Shown one piece after another: positions 1 to 7,160 of a stretch of 13,856 bases of DNA. The notes under the pieces were generated by a model, which was given only the letters and a program-made list of their open reading frames with translations, was not told the origin of the DNA and did no database searches. Source of the stretch: an uncultured Pelagibacteraceae bacterium (GTDB lineage Bacteria > Pseudomonadota > Alphaproteobacteria > Pelagibacterales > Pelagibacteraceae); NCBI GenBank assembly GCA_913052435.1, contig CAJXDV010000019.1, positions 1 to 13,856 on the forward strand, in the 5' to 3' direction. Positions within the stretch are counted from its first letter, which is position 1. Each line of letters opens with the position of its first letter. The position numbers and the translations under genes were made by a program.

Positions 1-682
1 CATCACTTGCTAAATAAACGCCCAGTGAAGCAATTTCTTCAGGTTGACCCAAACGACCCATTGCCTGTCTGTTTATAAAATCAATTTTTGCTTGTTTGGG
101 ATCGTCAGCTTGAGACACTCTTCCCTCCCAAGAAGGTGTTTGTACGGTGCCTGGTAAGATCGCATTGCATCGTATCCCGTCTTTAACATAATCTGCTGCA
201 ACAGATTTTACAAATCCATTTAAGGCTGCCTTGGTTGTTCCATATATAAATCTATTAGGCGCACCCTTTACGTTAGAAGCAGCAGAAGAAACAATAATGA
301 TGCTGCCTTTTTTCTTCTTCAACATTTTTGGCAAAAGGTGTGTGGTCATCAAGTAGGCTGAATAGACATTAATGTTCATGGAATTATGAAATTCTTCTGA
401 AGAACAGTTCATTATGGTGCCATGGTGCACGAAACCAACTGCATGAAAAAGAACATCCATTACCTCCACGGAATTTGCGAATTTTACAACATCTTGTTTA
501 TTTGTTGCATCTAATTTCTGAATTTGAATCTCATTTTTTTCTTTTTTTAGCTCATTCAGTTTTTCTTCGTTAATGTCTAAAGCAAAAACATTAGCTCCTT
601 CATCAGCAAAAGCTAAGGCAGTGGCTCTGCCAATGCCCTGAGCGGCAGCAGTGACAACAATATTTTTATTTTTTAATCTCAT
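1..682 (-). CDS. SDR-family dehydrogenase, probable 2-keto-3-deoxy-L-fuconate dehydrogenase (C-terminus cut by window edge)
   Basis: A classical short-chain dehydrogenase, predicted to oxidise 2-keto-3-deoxy-L-fuconate to the 2,4-diketo acid with NAD in the cytoplasm. I translated 227 residues from ATG at 682; the family is about 245-250 long, so only some 20 C-terminal residues are missing. Visible features are TAAAQGIG (residues 11-18, nucleotide-binding loop with Ala for the usual first Gly), Asp36 in ALDIN after beta-2 (favours NAD), GFVHHGT (83-89), VSSAAS (131-136) with the catalytic Ser, Tyr147-x-x-x-Lys151, and LPGTVQTPS (176-184). TAAAQGIG, GFVHHGT and PGTVxTPS are the pattern of the DHRS6/BDH2 group, which includes bacterial fuconate-pathway dehydrogenases. 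At residues 80-81 His-Ala replaces the usual Asn-x-Ala of NNAG-like motifs. The start lies one base after the stop of the L-fuconate dehydratase, so the two are cotranscribed and act on consecutive intermediates. A 3-hydroxybutyrate dehydrogenase role is the main alternative. Confidence 0.85.
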   Translation of the reverse strand, partial: MRLKNKNIVVTAAAQGIGRATALAFADEGANVFALDINEEKLNELKKEKNEIQIQKLDATNKQDVVKFANSVEVMDVLFHAVGFVHHGTIMNCSSEEFHNSMNINVYSAYLMTTHLLPKMLKKKKGSIIIVSSAASNVKGAPNRFIYGTTKAALNGFVKSVAADYVKDGIRCNAILPGTVQTPSWEGRVSQADDPKQAKIDFINRQAMGRLGQPEEIASLGVYLASD

Positions 683-683
683 A

Positions 684-1985
684 CTAATTTAGCTTCGCCC
701 AATATTCACCTTTAGGGAAAAGATATCTATTAACAGACTCTTTCTTCATTTCAATAGAATACCCGTGGTCAAGAGGTGGCATATAATTGCCATTTTGAAT
801 ATTACATGGATATTTAAAATGTTCATGAAGGCTGTCTTGATATTCAACAACTTTATTGTCTTTTTCACCATTAATAAGAATATAGTCAATCATACATAAG
901 TGCTGGACATACTCACACAAACCAACCCCTCCAGCATGTGGAAAAACTGGAACCTTGAATTTATGAGCCATTAATAAAACAGTTAAAATCTCATTAATGC
1001 TTCCCAGTCTGCAGCTATCTATCTGACAAACATTCATAGCTCCTGACTCTAAAAATTGCTTAAACATTACCCTTCCTCCGCAAGCTTCTCCGGTAGCAAG
1101 ATTAATGTCTCCCACAGCTTCTTTAATTTTTTTAAAACCCAAAATATCATCTGGGCTTGTCGGTTCTTCCACGAAAAGTAAATTGAATTTCTTATATGCA
1201 TTTATATGTTTTATAGATTGTTCAACATCCCATAGTTGATTGGCGTCAACCATTATAAAACAGTCGTTACCAATCGTGTTTCTAATTATTTCCAATCTTT
1301 TGACATCTTGTTCTAAATTTAGACCAACTTTTATTTTGAAATGTTTCCACCCTTTTTCCATGTATTGTTTACAAAGATCAATTATTTTTTCATTGGAGTA
1401 ACCAAGCCAGCCCGCCGCAGTAGTATATGAAGGATACCCTTCTTTTAAAATTAAATTAATTCTTTCTTCTTTAAATTTTTGATTTTCTAATAATATTTCA
1501 TAAGCATCGTCTTTTGTCATTACATCTTCAATGTGTTTGAAAGTTAACCAACTCATTATCGTCTCAGGATCGCTTTCAACTACAAACTTCCAAAGAGGTT
1601 TCTTATTTTGTCTTGAAATCAAATCCCAAAAAGCATTAAAAATGGCGGCTACAGCCATGTGAACGACACCTTTTTCGGGACCAAGCCATCGAAGCTGGCT
1701 ATGATCTACGCAATCAAACCAAAGTTTACCGATATTTTTTTCTACTTCATTTAAGCTTAAGCCAATAAATAACGGAATATAATTTCTTACACATTCCGCT
1801 ACAATATCATTTCCCTTGCCTATAGTAAAAGCGATGCCAAAACCCCTTAAGTTGCTATCACTCGTATGTATTGTCACGTATGTTGCTGAATAATCAGGAT
1901 CAGTATGAACAGCATCGGAACCGGTTAAATCATTTGATGTTGGAAATCGGACATCATCAACGTTGATATTTAATATTTTAATCAT
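684..1985 (-). CDS. fucD: L-fuconate dehydratase (enolase superfamily)
   Basis: Predicted to dehydrate L-fuconate to 2-keto-3-deoxy-L-fuconate in the cytoplasm. At 433 residues it matches the long FucD/ENOSF1 family (about 440) rather than ordinary mandelate-racemase enzymes of 360-400. The N-terminal capping domain (about 1-140) carries FPTSNDLTGSDAVHTDPDYS-like residues at 14-33, typical of this family. In the barrel I see the K-x-K base motif (Lys217-Ile-Lys219), metal ligands Asp247 (VDANQ), Glu273 (FVEEP) and Glu300 (ATGEACGGR), and the Asp323/His350 dyad (QIDSCR, FPHAGGVGLCE). As I recall the Xanthomonas campestris enzyme, its metal ligands and dyad sit one position higher. The C-terminal PPLDHGYS and FPKGEYW also fit. 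All expected catalytic residues are present. It follows the other enolase-superfamily gene after a 59-bp gap and is followed one base later by the SDR for the next step. No Shine-Dalgarno is obvious before the ATG. Confidence 0.92.
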   Translation of the reverse strand: MIKILNINVDDVRFPTSNDLTGSDAVHTDPDYSATYVTIHTSDSNLRGFGIAFTIGKGNDIVAECVRNYIPLFIGLSLNEVEKNIGKLWFDCVDHSQLRWLGPEKGVVHMAVAAIFNAFWDLISRQNKKPLWKFVVESDPETIMSWLTFKHIEDVMTKDDAYEILLENQKFKEERINLILKEGYPSYTTAAGWLGYSNEKIIDLCKQYMEKGWKHFKIKVGLNLEQDVKRLEIIRNTIGNDCFIMVDANQLWDVEQSIKHINAYKKFNLLFVEEPTSPDDILGFKKIKEAVGDINLATGEACGGRVMFKQFLESGAMNVCQIDSCRLGSINEILTVLLMAHKFKVPVFPHAGGVGLCEYVQHLCMIDYILINGEKDNKVVEYQDSLHEHFKYPCNIQNGNYMPPLDHGYSIEMKKESVNRYLFPKGEYWAKLN

Positions 1986-2044
1986 TAATTAAAAAAATCA
2001 CACAATTACGATTTAACAATCAAAAGTTCAGCAATAGTCATTGT
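1986..2044. other. 59-bp gap, the longest within the left minus-strand gene run
   Basis: This AT-rich gap separates the K-x-H enolase-superfamily gene from fucD, whereas the other minus-strand neighbours here abut or lie within 3 bases. I see no convincing terminator or palindrome. On the minus strand there is an 11-codon reading frame (ATG at 2041-2039, encoding MTIAELLIVKS) beginning three bases after the upstream stop; nothing shows that it is translated. A weak internal promoter for fucD is possible but I could not find a clear -35/-10 pair. Confidence 0.4.
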
Positions 2045-3151
2045 TTATAATTTTTTAAAAGTTGAATTATCAATAAAATCCCAATCAAGATCAATTCCCA
2101 GACCGGGTTTGTCGGGCAGGTGAGCTCGCCCTCCTTCAACTTTTATGTCTTCTTTCAAGCCAAAATTAAAATATTCATAAGGTACTAGAACCTCAAAAAA
2201 TTCACTATTTTTTATGGCTGCACAACAATGCAAATTAACAAGTTCTAAAGGATGATAAATTGCCGTATGAATTTCACATTGAACGCCAAAGCTTTCGGCC
2301 AAATGAGCTGTTTTCATTGTGGCTGTAATACCACCGCTCCAAGAAACATCTGCTCTAACCATATCTACAACTCGAGTTGAAATACACTCTGCTACACTGT
2401 AGGGATGTTTAGCGATAACTTCTGTTCCTATTATAGGAATGTCCAGAATTCGCGTTAATTCCCTTAATCCATGAAAATTTTCATCAAACAGCGGTTCCTC
2501 ATACCAATAATAATTCAATTTTTCCAATTCACGACCAAAACGCAATGCCTCTTCAAAAGTATACGGTGCCACTGGATCACTCATTAATTTAAATTCATCA
2601 CCCACAGCTTTTCTAACAGCCTTGTGAGCCTCTAAATCAAAATCATAATTACCAGGGGGATGAAGTTTATAAGCATTGAAACCTCTTCTTTTATATTCAA
2701 GGGCTTCCTTTGCATAAGCTTCAGGACTTTTAAGAACTAAAGAACTTGCATAAATAGGAACGGCATCTCTATAAGCGCCTAAATATTTATAAAGAGGTTG
2801 TTCTGCTTTCAAAGCGGACAAAAGCCAGCAGTTTATATCAAAAGGACCGTAACTATAAATTGGCGCGTGATTCCACCAACGATCAGCCATGCGGTATTCA
2901 TGCCAGTGTTTTTCTCTATAAAGAGGGTCTTTGTTTAAAAAGAAAGGCTTAAAAATAGAATTTGCAATTTCCCCGGCCATTTCAGCTCCTCTTCCGGCAA
3001 AACCAAATGTTGATGCTGTTATGTCTTCATCAGTCTTAAAAGTAATAACTAAAAATTCTAAATTTGATTTATTACCATCTCGCATTTCGCTATTTTTCAT
3101 AACAGGCTGCTTATGACGACACATACGTATTTCAATATCTTTTATTTTCAT
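2045..3151 (-). CDS. Mandelate racemase/muconate lactonizing enzyme family protein with K-x-H motif, putative sugar-acid dehydratase
   Basis: A 368-residue enolase-superfamily protein with an N-terminal capping domain (about 1-125) and a TIM barrel (about 130-345). Likely chemistry is proton abstraction alpha to a carboxylate, giving dehydration or epimerisation of a sugar acid; the substrate is not identifiable. Metal ligands are Asp192 (LMSDPVAPY), Glu218 (WYEEP) and Glu244 (IIGTEV). The Asp268/His295 dyad of the mandelate racemase subgroup is intact (VRADVSWSGG, CEIHTAIYH). The second-strand motif, normally K-x-K, reads Lys162-Leu-His164 (AYKLHPPG), and the metal strand has SDP rather than DAN, so this is not a duplicate of the neighbouring L-fuconate dehydratase. 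It starts 3 bases after the CoA-transferase stop, within the MaoC/CaiB operon. Possible roles include dehydration of a second sugar acid or processing of a product made by the CoA module. Family confidence is high, substrate confidence low. Confidence 0.87.
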   Translation of the reverse strand: MKIKDIEIRMCRHKQPVMKNSEMRDGNKSNLEFLVITFKTDEDITASTFGFAGRGAEMAGEIANSIFKPFFLNKDPLYREKHWHEYRMADRWWNHAPIYSYGPFDINCWLLSALKAEQPLYKYLGAYRDAVPIYASSLVLKSPEAYAKEALEYKRRGFNAYKLHPPGNYDFDLEAHKAVRKAVGDEFKLMSDPVAPYTFEEALRFGRELEKLNYYWYEEPLFDENFHGLRELTRILDIPIIGTEVIAKHPYSVAECISTRVVDMVRADVSWSGGITATMKTAHLAESFGVQCEIHTAIYHPLELVNLHCCAAIKNSEFFEVLVPYEYFNFGLKEDIKVEGGRAHLPDKPGLGIDLDWDFIDNSTFKKL

Positions 3152-3154
3152 ATT

Positions 3155-4312
3155 CTATAAAGAAAACTCCTTTATGATTTGCTCTGTATGTTGTCCAATT
3201 AGAGGTGCTGCTATTTCAGATTTTAGTATGTCATTATTGAATCTAATTGGACATCGTAATGTTTCAATATCCAATCCATCGAATCTTTTTATATGTTGCA
3301 ACATATCAATAACTTTAAATCCTTCATGTTCAATCATCCTATCCCATTCTAAAACTTCCGAACACCAAACATCAGCAGGCTGTAATATATCTAACCAATA
3401 TTGGGTTGTGTTAGTAGCAATAAAATCACCGATTAATTTTTTTATTTCATCTCTTTTAATAAACCAGTCTTCTTGCTTAGTATATTTTTGAATTGATTCT
3501 AGATTTAACAGTTCGCCTAACTTTGGAACAGGCGTCATAGAAATAGCTATATAACCATCACTTGTTTTATAGATCCCATATGGTGCGGCAAGATATGCAT
3601 GAGCATTATTGTAATTACTTCTTTTGGGTTTTTTTTTACCGTTATTTAAATAAGTCGTTAGAACTTCGAATTGGAAATCTAGCATTGCTTCTATGAGGCT
3701 AGTTTGGACATGACTTCCTTCTCCTGTTTTTAAAACTTTAAACAGTGCTGACACTAGTCCTTGAACCAAAAAATGTCCTGCGAACATATCTGCAACGGCT
3801 AAGCCCATAGGGGTTGGCGCCCCATCTCCGTTTCCGTTTAACCACACAATTCCTGACCTAGATTGTGCTAATAAATCTTGACCAGGAAGATCTCTCCAAG
3901 GACCTTTATCTCCGTAACCAGTAATTGATCCATAGACTATTTTTGAATTAATTTTTTTTACATTATCATAATCTAAACCTATCCGTTCAATTACTCCTGG
4001 TCTGAAATTTTGAGTAATAATGTCAGCCTTTGTGATAAGATTTTTTATTCTTTCTAAGTCAGAAGGATTTTTTAAATCTGCTACAAAACTTTCCTTATTG
4101 CGATTAATTGCATGGAACAAACTATTATCACCACTTAAGTTTGTATCACTTAAATATATGTATCTGCAGAGATCGCCTACTTCAGGTTTTTCAATTTTTA
4201 TTACTCTTGCACCTAAATCTGACATGCGTAACCCTGCAACAGGTCCAGCTAAAAATTGACTGAATTCAAGGACAACAACTCCCTCAAGCGGTCTTTTAAT
4301 TTTATTAACCAT
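3155..4312 (-). CDS. CaiB/BaiF (class III) family CoA-transferase
   Basis: Predicted to move CoA between an acyl-CoA donor and a free carboxylic acid through an aspartyl-CoA anhydride intermediate; such enzymes form interlocked dimers in the cytoplasm. The protein has 385 residues, a normal length. Seen in sequence: N-terminal PLEGVVVLEFSQFLAGP (8-24) and DLGARVIKIEKPEVGD (32-47), NFRPGV (102-107), SITGYGDKGPW (129-139), catalytic Asp146 in PGQDLLAQ, DMFAGHFLVQGL (175-186), GEGSHVQTSLIEAMLD (197-212) and a C-terminal GQHTEQII. The start codon overlaps the stop of the upstream binding-protein-like gene by one base (TAATG), implying translational coupling, and the stop is 3 bases before the next enolase-superfamily gene. 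Position beside two MaoC proteins indicates that it activates an organic acid as a CoA thioester for hydration or dehydration. Acceptor and donor (for example succinyl-CoA) cannot be determined. Confidence 0.92.
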   Translation of the reverse strand: MVNKIKRPLEGVVVLEFSQFLAGPVAGLRMSDLGARVIKIEKPEVGDLCRYIYLSDTNLSGDNSLFHAINRNKESFVADLKNPSDLERIKNLITKADIITQNFRPGVIERIGLDYDNVKKINSKIVYGSITGYGDKGPWRDLPGQDLLAQSRSGIVWLNGNGDGAPTPMGLAVADMFAGHFLVQGLVSALFKVLKTGEGSHVQTSLIEAMLDFQFEVLTTYLNNGKKKPKRSNYNNAHAYLAAPYGIYKTSDGYIAISMTPVPKLGELLNLESIQKYTKQEDWFIKRDEIKKLIGDFIATNTTQYWLDILQPADVWCSEVLEWDRMIEHEGFKVIDMLQHIKRFDGLDIETLRCPIRFNNDILKSEIAAPLIGQHTEQIIKEFSL

Positions 4313-5442
4313 TATATAAAACTTTTTTTAAATTCGTGATTTAGTTTATCGTATATATCTTTCTCATTAAAATTATTTTTTAGAAAATCGTTAATAATAT
4401 CTCCGGCAAGATCTTGAAATTTCATATATCCATTATGTCTTGGTCTTATCCAGGCTCCCTCTAAAGTATCTCTCGTACCAGAGAAAAAATTATTAGTTTC
4501 TTTGTTGATTATCTTATCTTCCCAAGCTACAGCGTTACCAGGTTGCCCTCCATTCTTGTAATAAATATTTTTTTGGCAATCTGAACTTGCCACCCAAAGC
4601 GCGTATTCAAAAGCCTCCTCTTTAAAAGAACTTGTTTTTGAAACTGCAATGCCCGTTCCGCCCAGTTGAGTTCCAACTGGTCCATTACCTTTTAAATCCA
4701 TTACATTGGAGAACTGTAAAACATTTTTTTTAAAACCATTCCTTGAATAATTAGAAAAACCATAAATATAAGGACAATAGAATATATCATTATTTTCTGC
4801 CATATACTCACACGTCTGAATTGGATCCATTTGTAAACATTCATTGGGTAAATGCTTAACAATTTCTTTCATCATCATTAATGTTCTAATTGTTGTTTCT
4901 TTATTTACAAATTCCCTTAAGTTAGAATTAAAAGGTTTGTCGATGTTGTTACAAATACTATAAAAACTGCTGATTGCATGTATTGGTTTTAACGGCCAAA
5001 GTATTTTTTTATTTTTTGCTAATTCAACTAACTCATTCCAAGATGAAGGTAAAAAATTAATTAAATCCTTTCTAAATACAGAAACTTGTGTTGCTGCATC
5101 TATTGCTAAAGCCCACTGATGATCATTAATAAAATAGCTTTGATGGGAATTACCAACGCTTTCTTTCTTAAGTTTTGAAAGTTGGTCGAAATATTGAGGT
5201 TTATCAAAATAATCCAACAAACCATTAACTGCTACTTCCCCTACATGAGGGTGATCAATTACTATTAAATCATAATCTTCAGTCATTTCTTCAATTGGTC
5301 TGTCAGCAAAAGCTTGGAGCGGTCTTTTGTCCCAAGTTATACTAGTAAAATTATTATGTTTTTTTTTAAAAGATTCACTAGTTGCAACCATAGGATCAAA
5401 TCCTCTAGGATGATCCCAGGTCATTCCCTTTAAAGTAACCAT
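4312..5442 (-). CDS. Solute-binding-protein-like protein (family 1) lacking a signal peptide, predicted cytosolic
   Basis: A 376-residue protein resembling family 1 extracellular solute-binding proteins. It shows an early strand GMTWDHPRGFDP (6-17), TWDKRPLQAF (36-45), YDLIVIDHPHVG (57-68), an SSWNELVELAK segment (133-143), LGGTGIAVSK (260-269) and a C-terminal segment of the SGTRDTLEGAWIRPRHNGY kind (321-339). There is no signal peptide, lipobox or membrane helix. A longer N-terminus is impossible because the codon immediately before the ATG is the in-frame TAA stop of the MaoC-like gene. It is fixed in an operon between that MaoC gene (zero gap) and the CoA-transferase (1-base overlap), not with the ABC transporter. 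I recall similar signal-less proteins annotated as ABC substrate-binding proteins beside CaiB and MaoC genes, but know of no assigned function. It may bind a CoA-module substrate in the cytoplasm or serve as a sensor; this is speculative. Confidence 0.78.
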   Translation of the reverse strand: MVTLKGMTWDHPRGFDPMVATSESFKKKHNNFTSITWDKRPLQAFADRPIEEMTEDYDLIVIDHPHVGEVAVNGLLDYFDKPQYFDQLSKLKKESVGNSHQSYFINDHQWALAIDAATQVSVFRKDLINFLPSSWNELVELAKNKKILWPLKPIHAISSFYSICNNIDKPFNSNLREFVNKETTIRTLMMMKEIVKHLPNECLQMDPIQTCEYMAENNDIFYCPYIYGFSNYSRNGFKKNVLQFSNVMDLKGNGPVGTQLGGTGIAVSKTSSFKEEAFEYALWVASSDCQKNIYYKNGGQPGNAVAWEDKIINKETNNFFSGTRDTLEGAWIRPRHNGYMKFQDLAGDIINDFLKNNFNEKDIYDKLNHEFKKSFI

Positions 5443-6000
5443 TTATTTTTTTATAATTTGATCTTTAAATTTTTCTCGTTCCTTATAAAGAACAGAATGT
5501 AAATGCTCACAATATAAAACTATTTCACCCTCGCCTTTAAATACTTCATAGCTAGTTCGGACAAGTCCCATTTTTTCATATTTTGGAGTTTTTTCCATAT
5601 TGGTTCTTATCGTATAAATAGTTTCTCCGATAAAAACTGGCTTAATAAATCTTAAACGATCATAACCATAGCTAAAAGAATTCACACAATTAGTTGCTAC
5701 TAAACCAAGACCGTATGAAAATACCATTGCTCCTGCTACTAATCGTTTATTAAACATTCCTTCTTCCTTGGCAAAAATTTCGTCACCAACATAAGGGTGC
5801 ATATCTAAAACCATGCAATTAAATTGCATAGATTCGCCTTCAGAAATTGTTCTTCTAACCGAGCGAATTTTATGACCAATAATAACATCTTCATAAAACC
5901 AATTTTCAGAATTCCATACTGGAATTTCACTATGTTCTTTTGGCATACTTTTAGGATTGGTTGTTTCAATGCCCACTGTAGGTTTGTGTTTGCTATTCAT
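5443..6000 (-). CDS. MaoC-like hot-dog protein with degenerate active site
   Basis: A 185-residue single hot-dog-domain protein of the MaoC dehydratase/enoyl-CoA hydratase family. The first 35 or so residues are polar and probably disordered; the domain starts at [10 protein letters not shown] (33-42). The hydratase motif, usually D-x-x-P-x-H followed by an acidic turn, reads Asp66-Met-His-Pro-Tyr-Val71-Gly-Asp73. The Asp is kept, but the catalytic His position is Val71, with a His instead at position 68. [17 protein letters not shown] (112-128) closely parallels GFERLRFPNPVFIGDTI in the divergent MaoC gene, so the two are homologous. In paired MaoC systems such as ChsH1-ChsH2 of actinobacterial steroid degradation, one subunit lacks the catalytic residues, so this may be the non-catalytic partner. 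It is first in its operon, and the next gene starts directly after its TAA. No Shine-Dalgarno precedes the ATG; Met19 is an alternative start. Confidence 0.88.
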   Translation of the reverse strand: MNSKHKPTVGIETTNPKSMPKEHSEIPVWNSENWFYEDVIIGHKIRSVRRTISEGESMQFNCMVLDMHPYVGDEIFAKEEGMFNKRLVAGAMVFSYGLGLVATNCVNSFSYGYDRLRFIKPVFIGETIYTIRTNMEKTPKYEKMGLVRTSYEVFKGEGEIVLYCEHLHSVLYKEREKFKDQIIKK

Positions 6001-6053
6001 TACAAAATAATATTAAATGATAATGCGTATAAATAAAATTAGAATATAGCAAT
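6001..6053. promoter_or_regulatory. 53-bp shared divergent promoter region between the two MaoC genes
   Basis: This very AT-rich stretch must hold the start signals for both divergent MaoC genes and, on the minus strand, for the whole operon down to the left edge. A TATAAA at 6028-6033 is a plausible plus-strand -10 box, 20 bases before the plus-strand ATG. Minus-strand candidates are only weak AT-rich hexamers. Neither start has a recognisable Shine-Dalgarno site, so leaderless or short-leader transcripts are possible. The compact arrangement suggests joint regulation of the two homologues. Confidence 0.5.
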
Positions 6054-6500
6054 ATGGCTGAAATAGAACTTTATTTTGAGGATTACAAACTAGGAGACGA
6101 AAGGACCACTTTAGGCAGGACAATTACAGAAACCGATATAGTAATGCATGCTATGCACTCAGGAGATTTTTATCCTCATCATGTAGATGCTGAATTTGCA
6201 AAAAAAGGGCCTTTTGGCCAAAGGATAGCACAATTCAGTTGCACTTTTTCAATTGGAATAGCTTTAACTGCTGAAGTTGTGAATAAAAGAGCTTTCACGT
6301 ATGGATTTGAAAGATTACGTTTTCCTAATCCTGTATTTATTGGAGATACAATTCACACCAAGGTAACAATTAAAGAAAAAAAAGATGATCCAAAAAGACC
6401 GCAATATGGACAAGTTGTTGAGGCTTGTGAAATTATAAATCAGAATGACAAAGTTGTTTGCTATTCAGAACATATTTTATTAGTAGAAAGAAAAAAATAA
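6054..6500 (+). CDS. MaoC family dehydratase (catalytically intact)
   Basis: A 148-residue single-domain hot-dog protein, the typical length for R-specific enoyl-CoA hydratases and related MaoC dehydratases, acting on CoA thioesters in the cytoplasm. The active-site motif is intact: SGDFYPHHVDAEFA (36-49), with Asp38 and His43 in the D-x4-H spacing of the family. GPFGQRIAQFSCTFSIGIAL (52-71) covers the substrate-tunnel helix and strand, and GFERLRFPNPVFIGDTIHT (84-102) is the conserved strand after it. The protein closes with SEHILLVERKK. It is the only plus-strand gene in the central block. It diverges from the MaoC-like gene with a degraded motif and ends 6 bases from the stop of the convergent RraA gene. 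The natural reading is that the two MaoC proteins form a heteromer with this one as catalytic subunit; a stand-alone homodimer is equally allowed by sequence. The substrate is unknown, probably a small hydroxyacyl- or methyl-branched acyl-CoA. Confidence 0.92.
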   Translation: MAEIELYFEDYKLGDERTTLGRTITETDIVMHAMHSGDFYPHHVDAEFAKKGPFGQRIAQFSCTFSIGIALTAEVVNKRAFTYGFERLRFPNPVFIGDTIHTKVTIKEKKDDPKRPQYGQVVEACEIINQNDKVVCYSEHILLVERKK

Positions 6501-6506
6501 TAAAAT

Positions 6507-7160
6507 TTAAAATACACTAAATTTAATATAAGCTTCCTGCGGATCCATACCTTCTCTAATTGCTTTTCTAATTTCACTTTCAGTTGCAATAAGTTTTTCA
6601 GATTTTAGGAGTATATCCTCAGCTTTATCTTCAGGAATAATAACAACTCCATCAATATCTGCCATTACATAATCATCGTTGTTAATACTTGCATCTCCAA
6701 TCTTAATGGTTTCCTCTATCTTTGTTGGAGACCAATAAGCAACTACATCTCGGGGAGTATAAAAATTACACCAAACCGGAAAATCAATATTAAGAATAAA
6801 TTCCAAATCTCTACAACCCCCTTCTATTATACATCCTCTTATCCCTTTATTTTGTAAAGTTTCTGCAGAAAGTTCTCCCATTAAAGCTATTTCCTGATTA
6901 TTAGGTTGGCAAATAATTACTTTATCCTTTGGTGCCTTTGATAAAAACCCGGTCCAAGCTAGTAAACTTTCATGATGCGTAAGTTTATTATTGATTTCTC
7001 CTTCAATAGTAAAAATCTGTCCACTAATTTTATAATTTTTTTTTGTGGGAGTTATTGAAGATGGTAAAGTAAAACTCTTCAATCCCTCATCTCTCATAAC
7101 ATCATGGATTACACTGCTAAAACATTTTTGAAGACGATCTGCAATTTCAACTTTATTCAT
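6507..7160 (-). CDS. RraA/HMG-aldolase family protein (probable 2-keto acid aldolase or decarboxylase)
   Basis: A 217-residue protein of the RraA-like, 4-hydroxy-4-methyl-2-oxoglutarate (HMG/CHA) aldolase family. These are divalent-metal class II pyruvate aldolases, which also decarboxylate oxaloacetate. The family signature G-E-x20-R-D is exactly present: Gly95-Glu96 (LMGELSAET) and Arg117-Asp118 (GGCRDLEFI), binding metal and pyruvate. VMADIDGVVIIP (165-176) and the C-terminal IREGMDPQEAYIKF (201-214) also fit; this C-terminus is found in the aldolases and is longer than in the RNase E inhibitor RraA (about 160 residues), so the aldolase reading is preferred. It is last in the transporter operon, its ATG overlapping the ATPase stop by 4 bases (ATGA), and ends 6 bases from the convergent MaoC gene with no terminator visible between them. 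It could cleave a 2-keto-3-deoxy or 4-hydroxy-2-keto acid from the imported sugar into pyruvate plus an aldehyde or keto acid; that is inference. Confidence 0.88.
   Translation of the reverse strand: MNKVEIADRLQKCFSSVIHDVMRDEGLKSFTLPSSITPTKKNYKISGQIFTIEGEINNKLTHHESLLAWTGFLSKAPKDKVIICQPNNQEIALMGELSAETLQNKGIRGCIIEGGCRDLEFILNIDFPVWCNFYTPRDVVAYWSPTKIEETIKIGDASINNDDYVMADIDGVVIIPEDKAEDILLKSEKLIATESEIRKAIREGMDPQEAYIKFSVF

Noticed and set aside
2006..2041. An 11-codon minus-strand reading frame (MTIAELLIVKS) in the gap before fucD, starting 3 bases after the upstream stop
   Set aside because: Too short to distinguish from chance, with no ribosome-binding site, no regulatory codon run and no attenuator hairpin beside it.
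3174..3491. Plus-strand open frame of 105 codons inside the CoA-transferase gene
   Set aside because: It is antisense to a strongly conserved CaiB protein, has a low-complexity Ser/Ile/Cys-rich translation, no ribosome-binding site and no family features.
6507..7160. RraA as regulator of RNase E activity
   Set aside because: The protein is longer than RraA, has the complete G-E-x20-R-D aldolase motif and an aldolase-type C-terminus, and sits in a catabolic operon.
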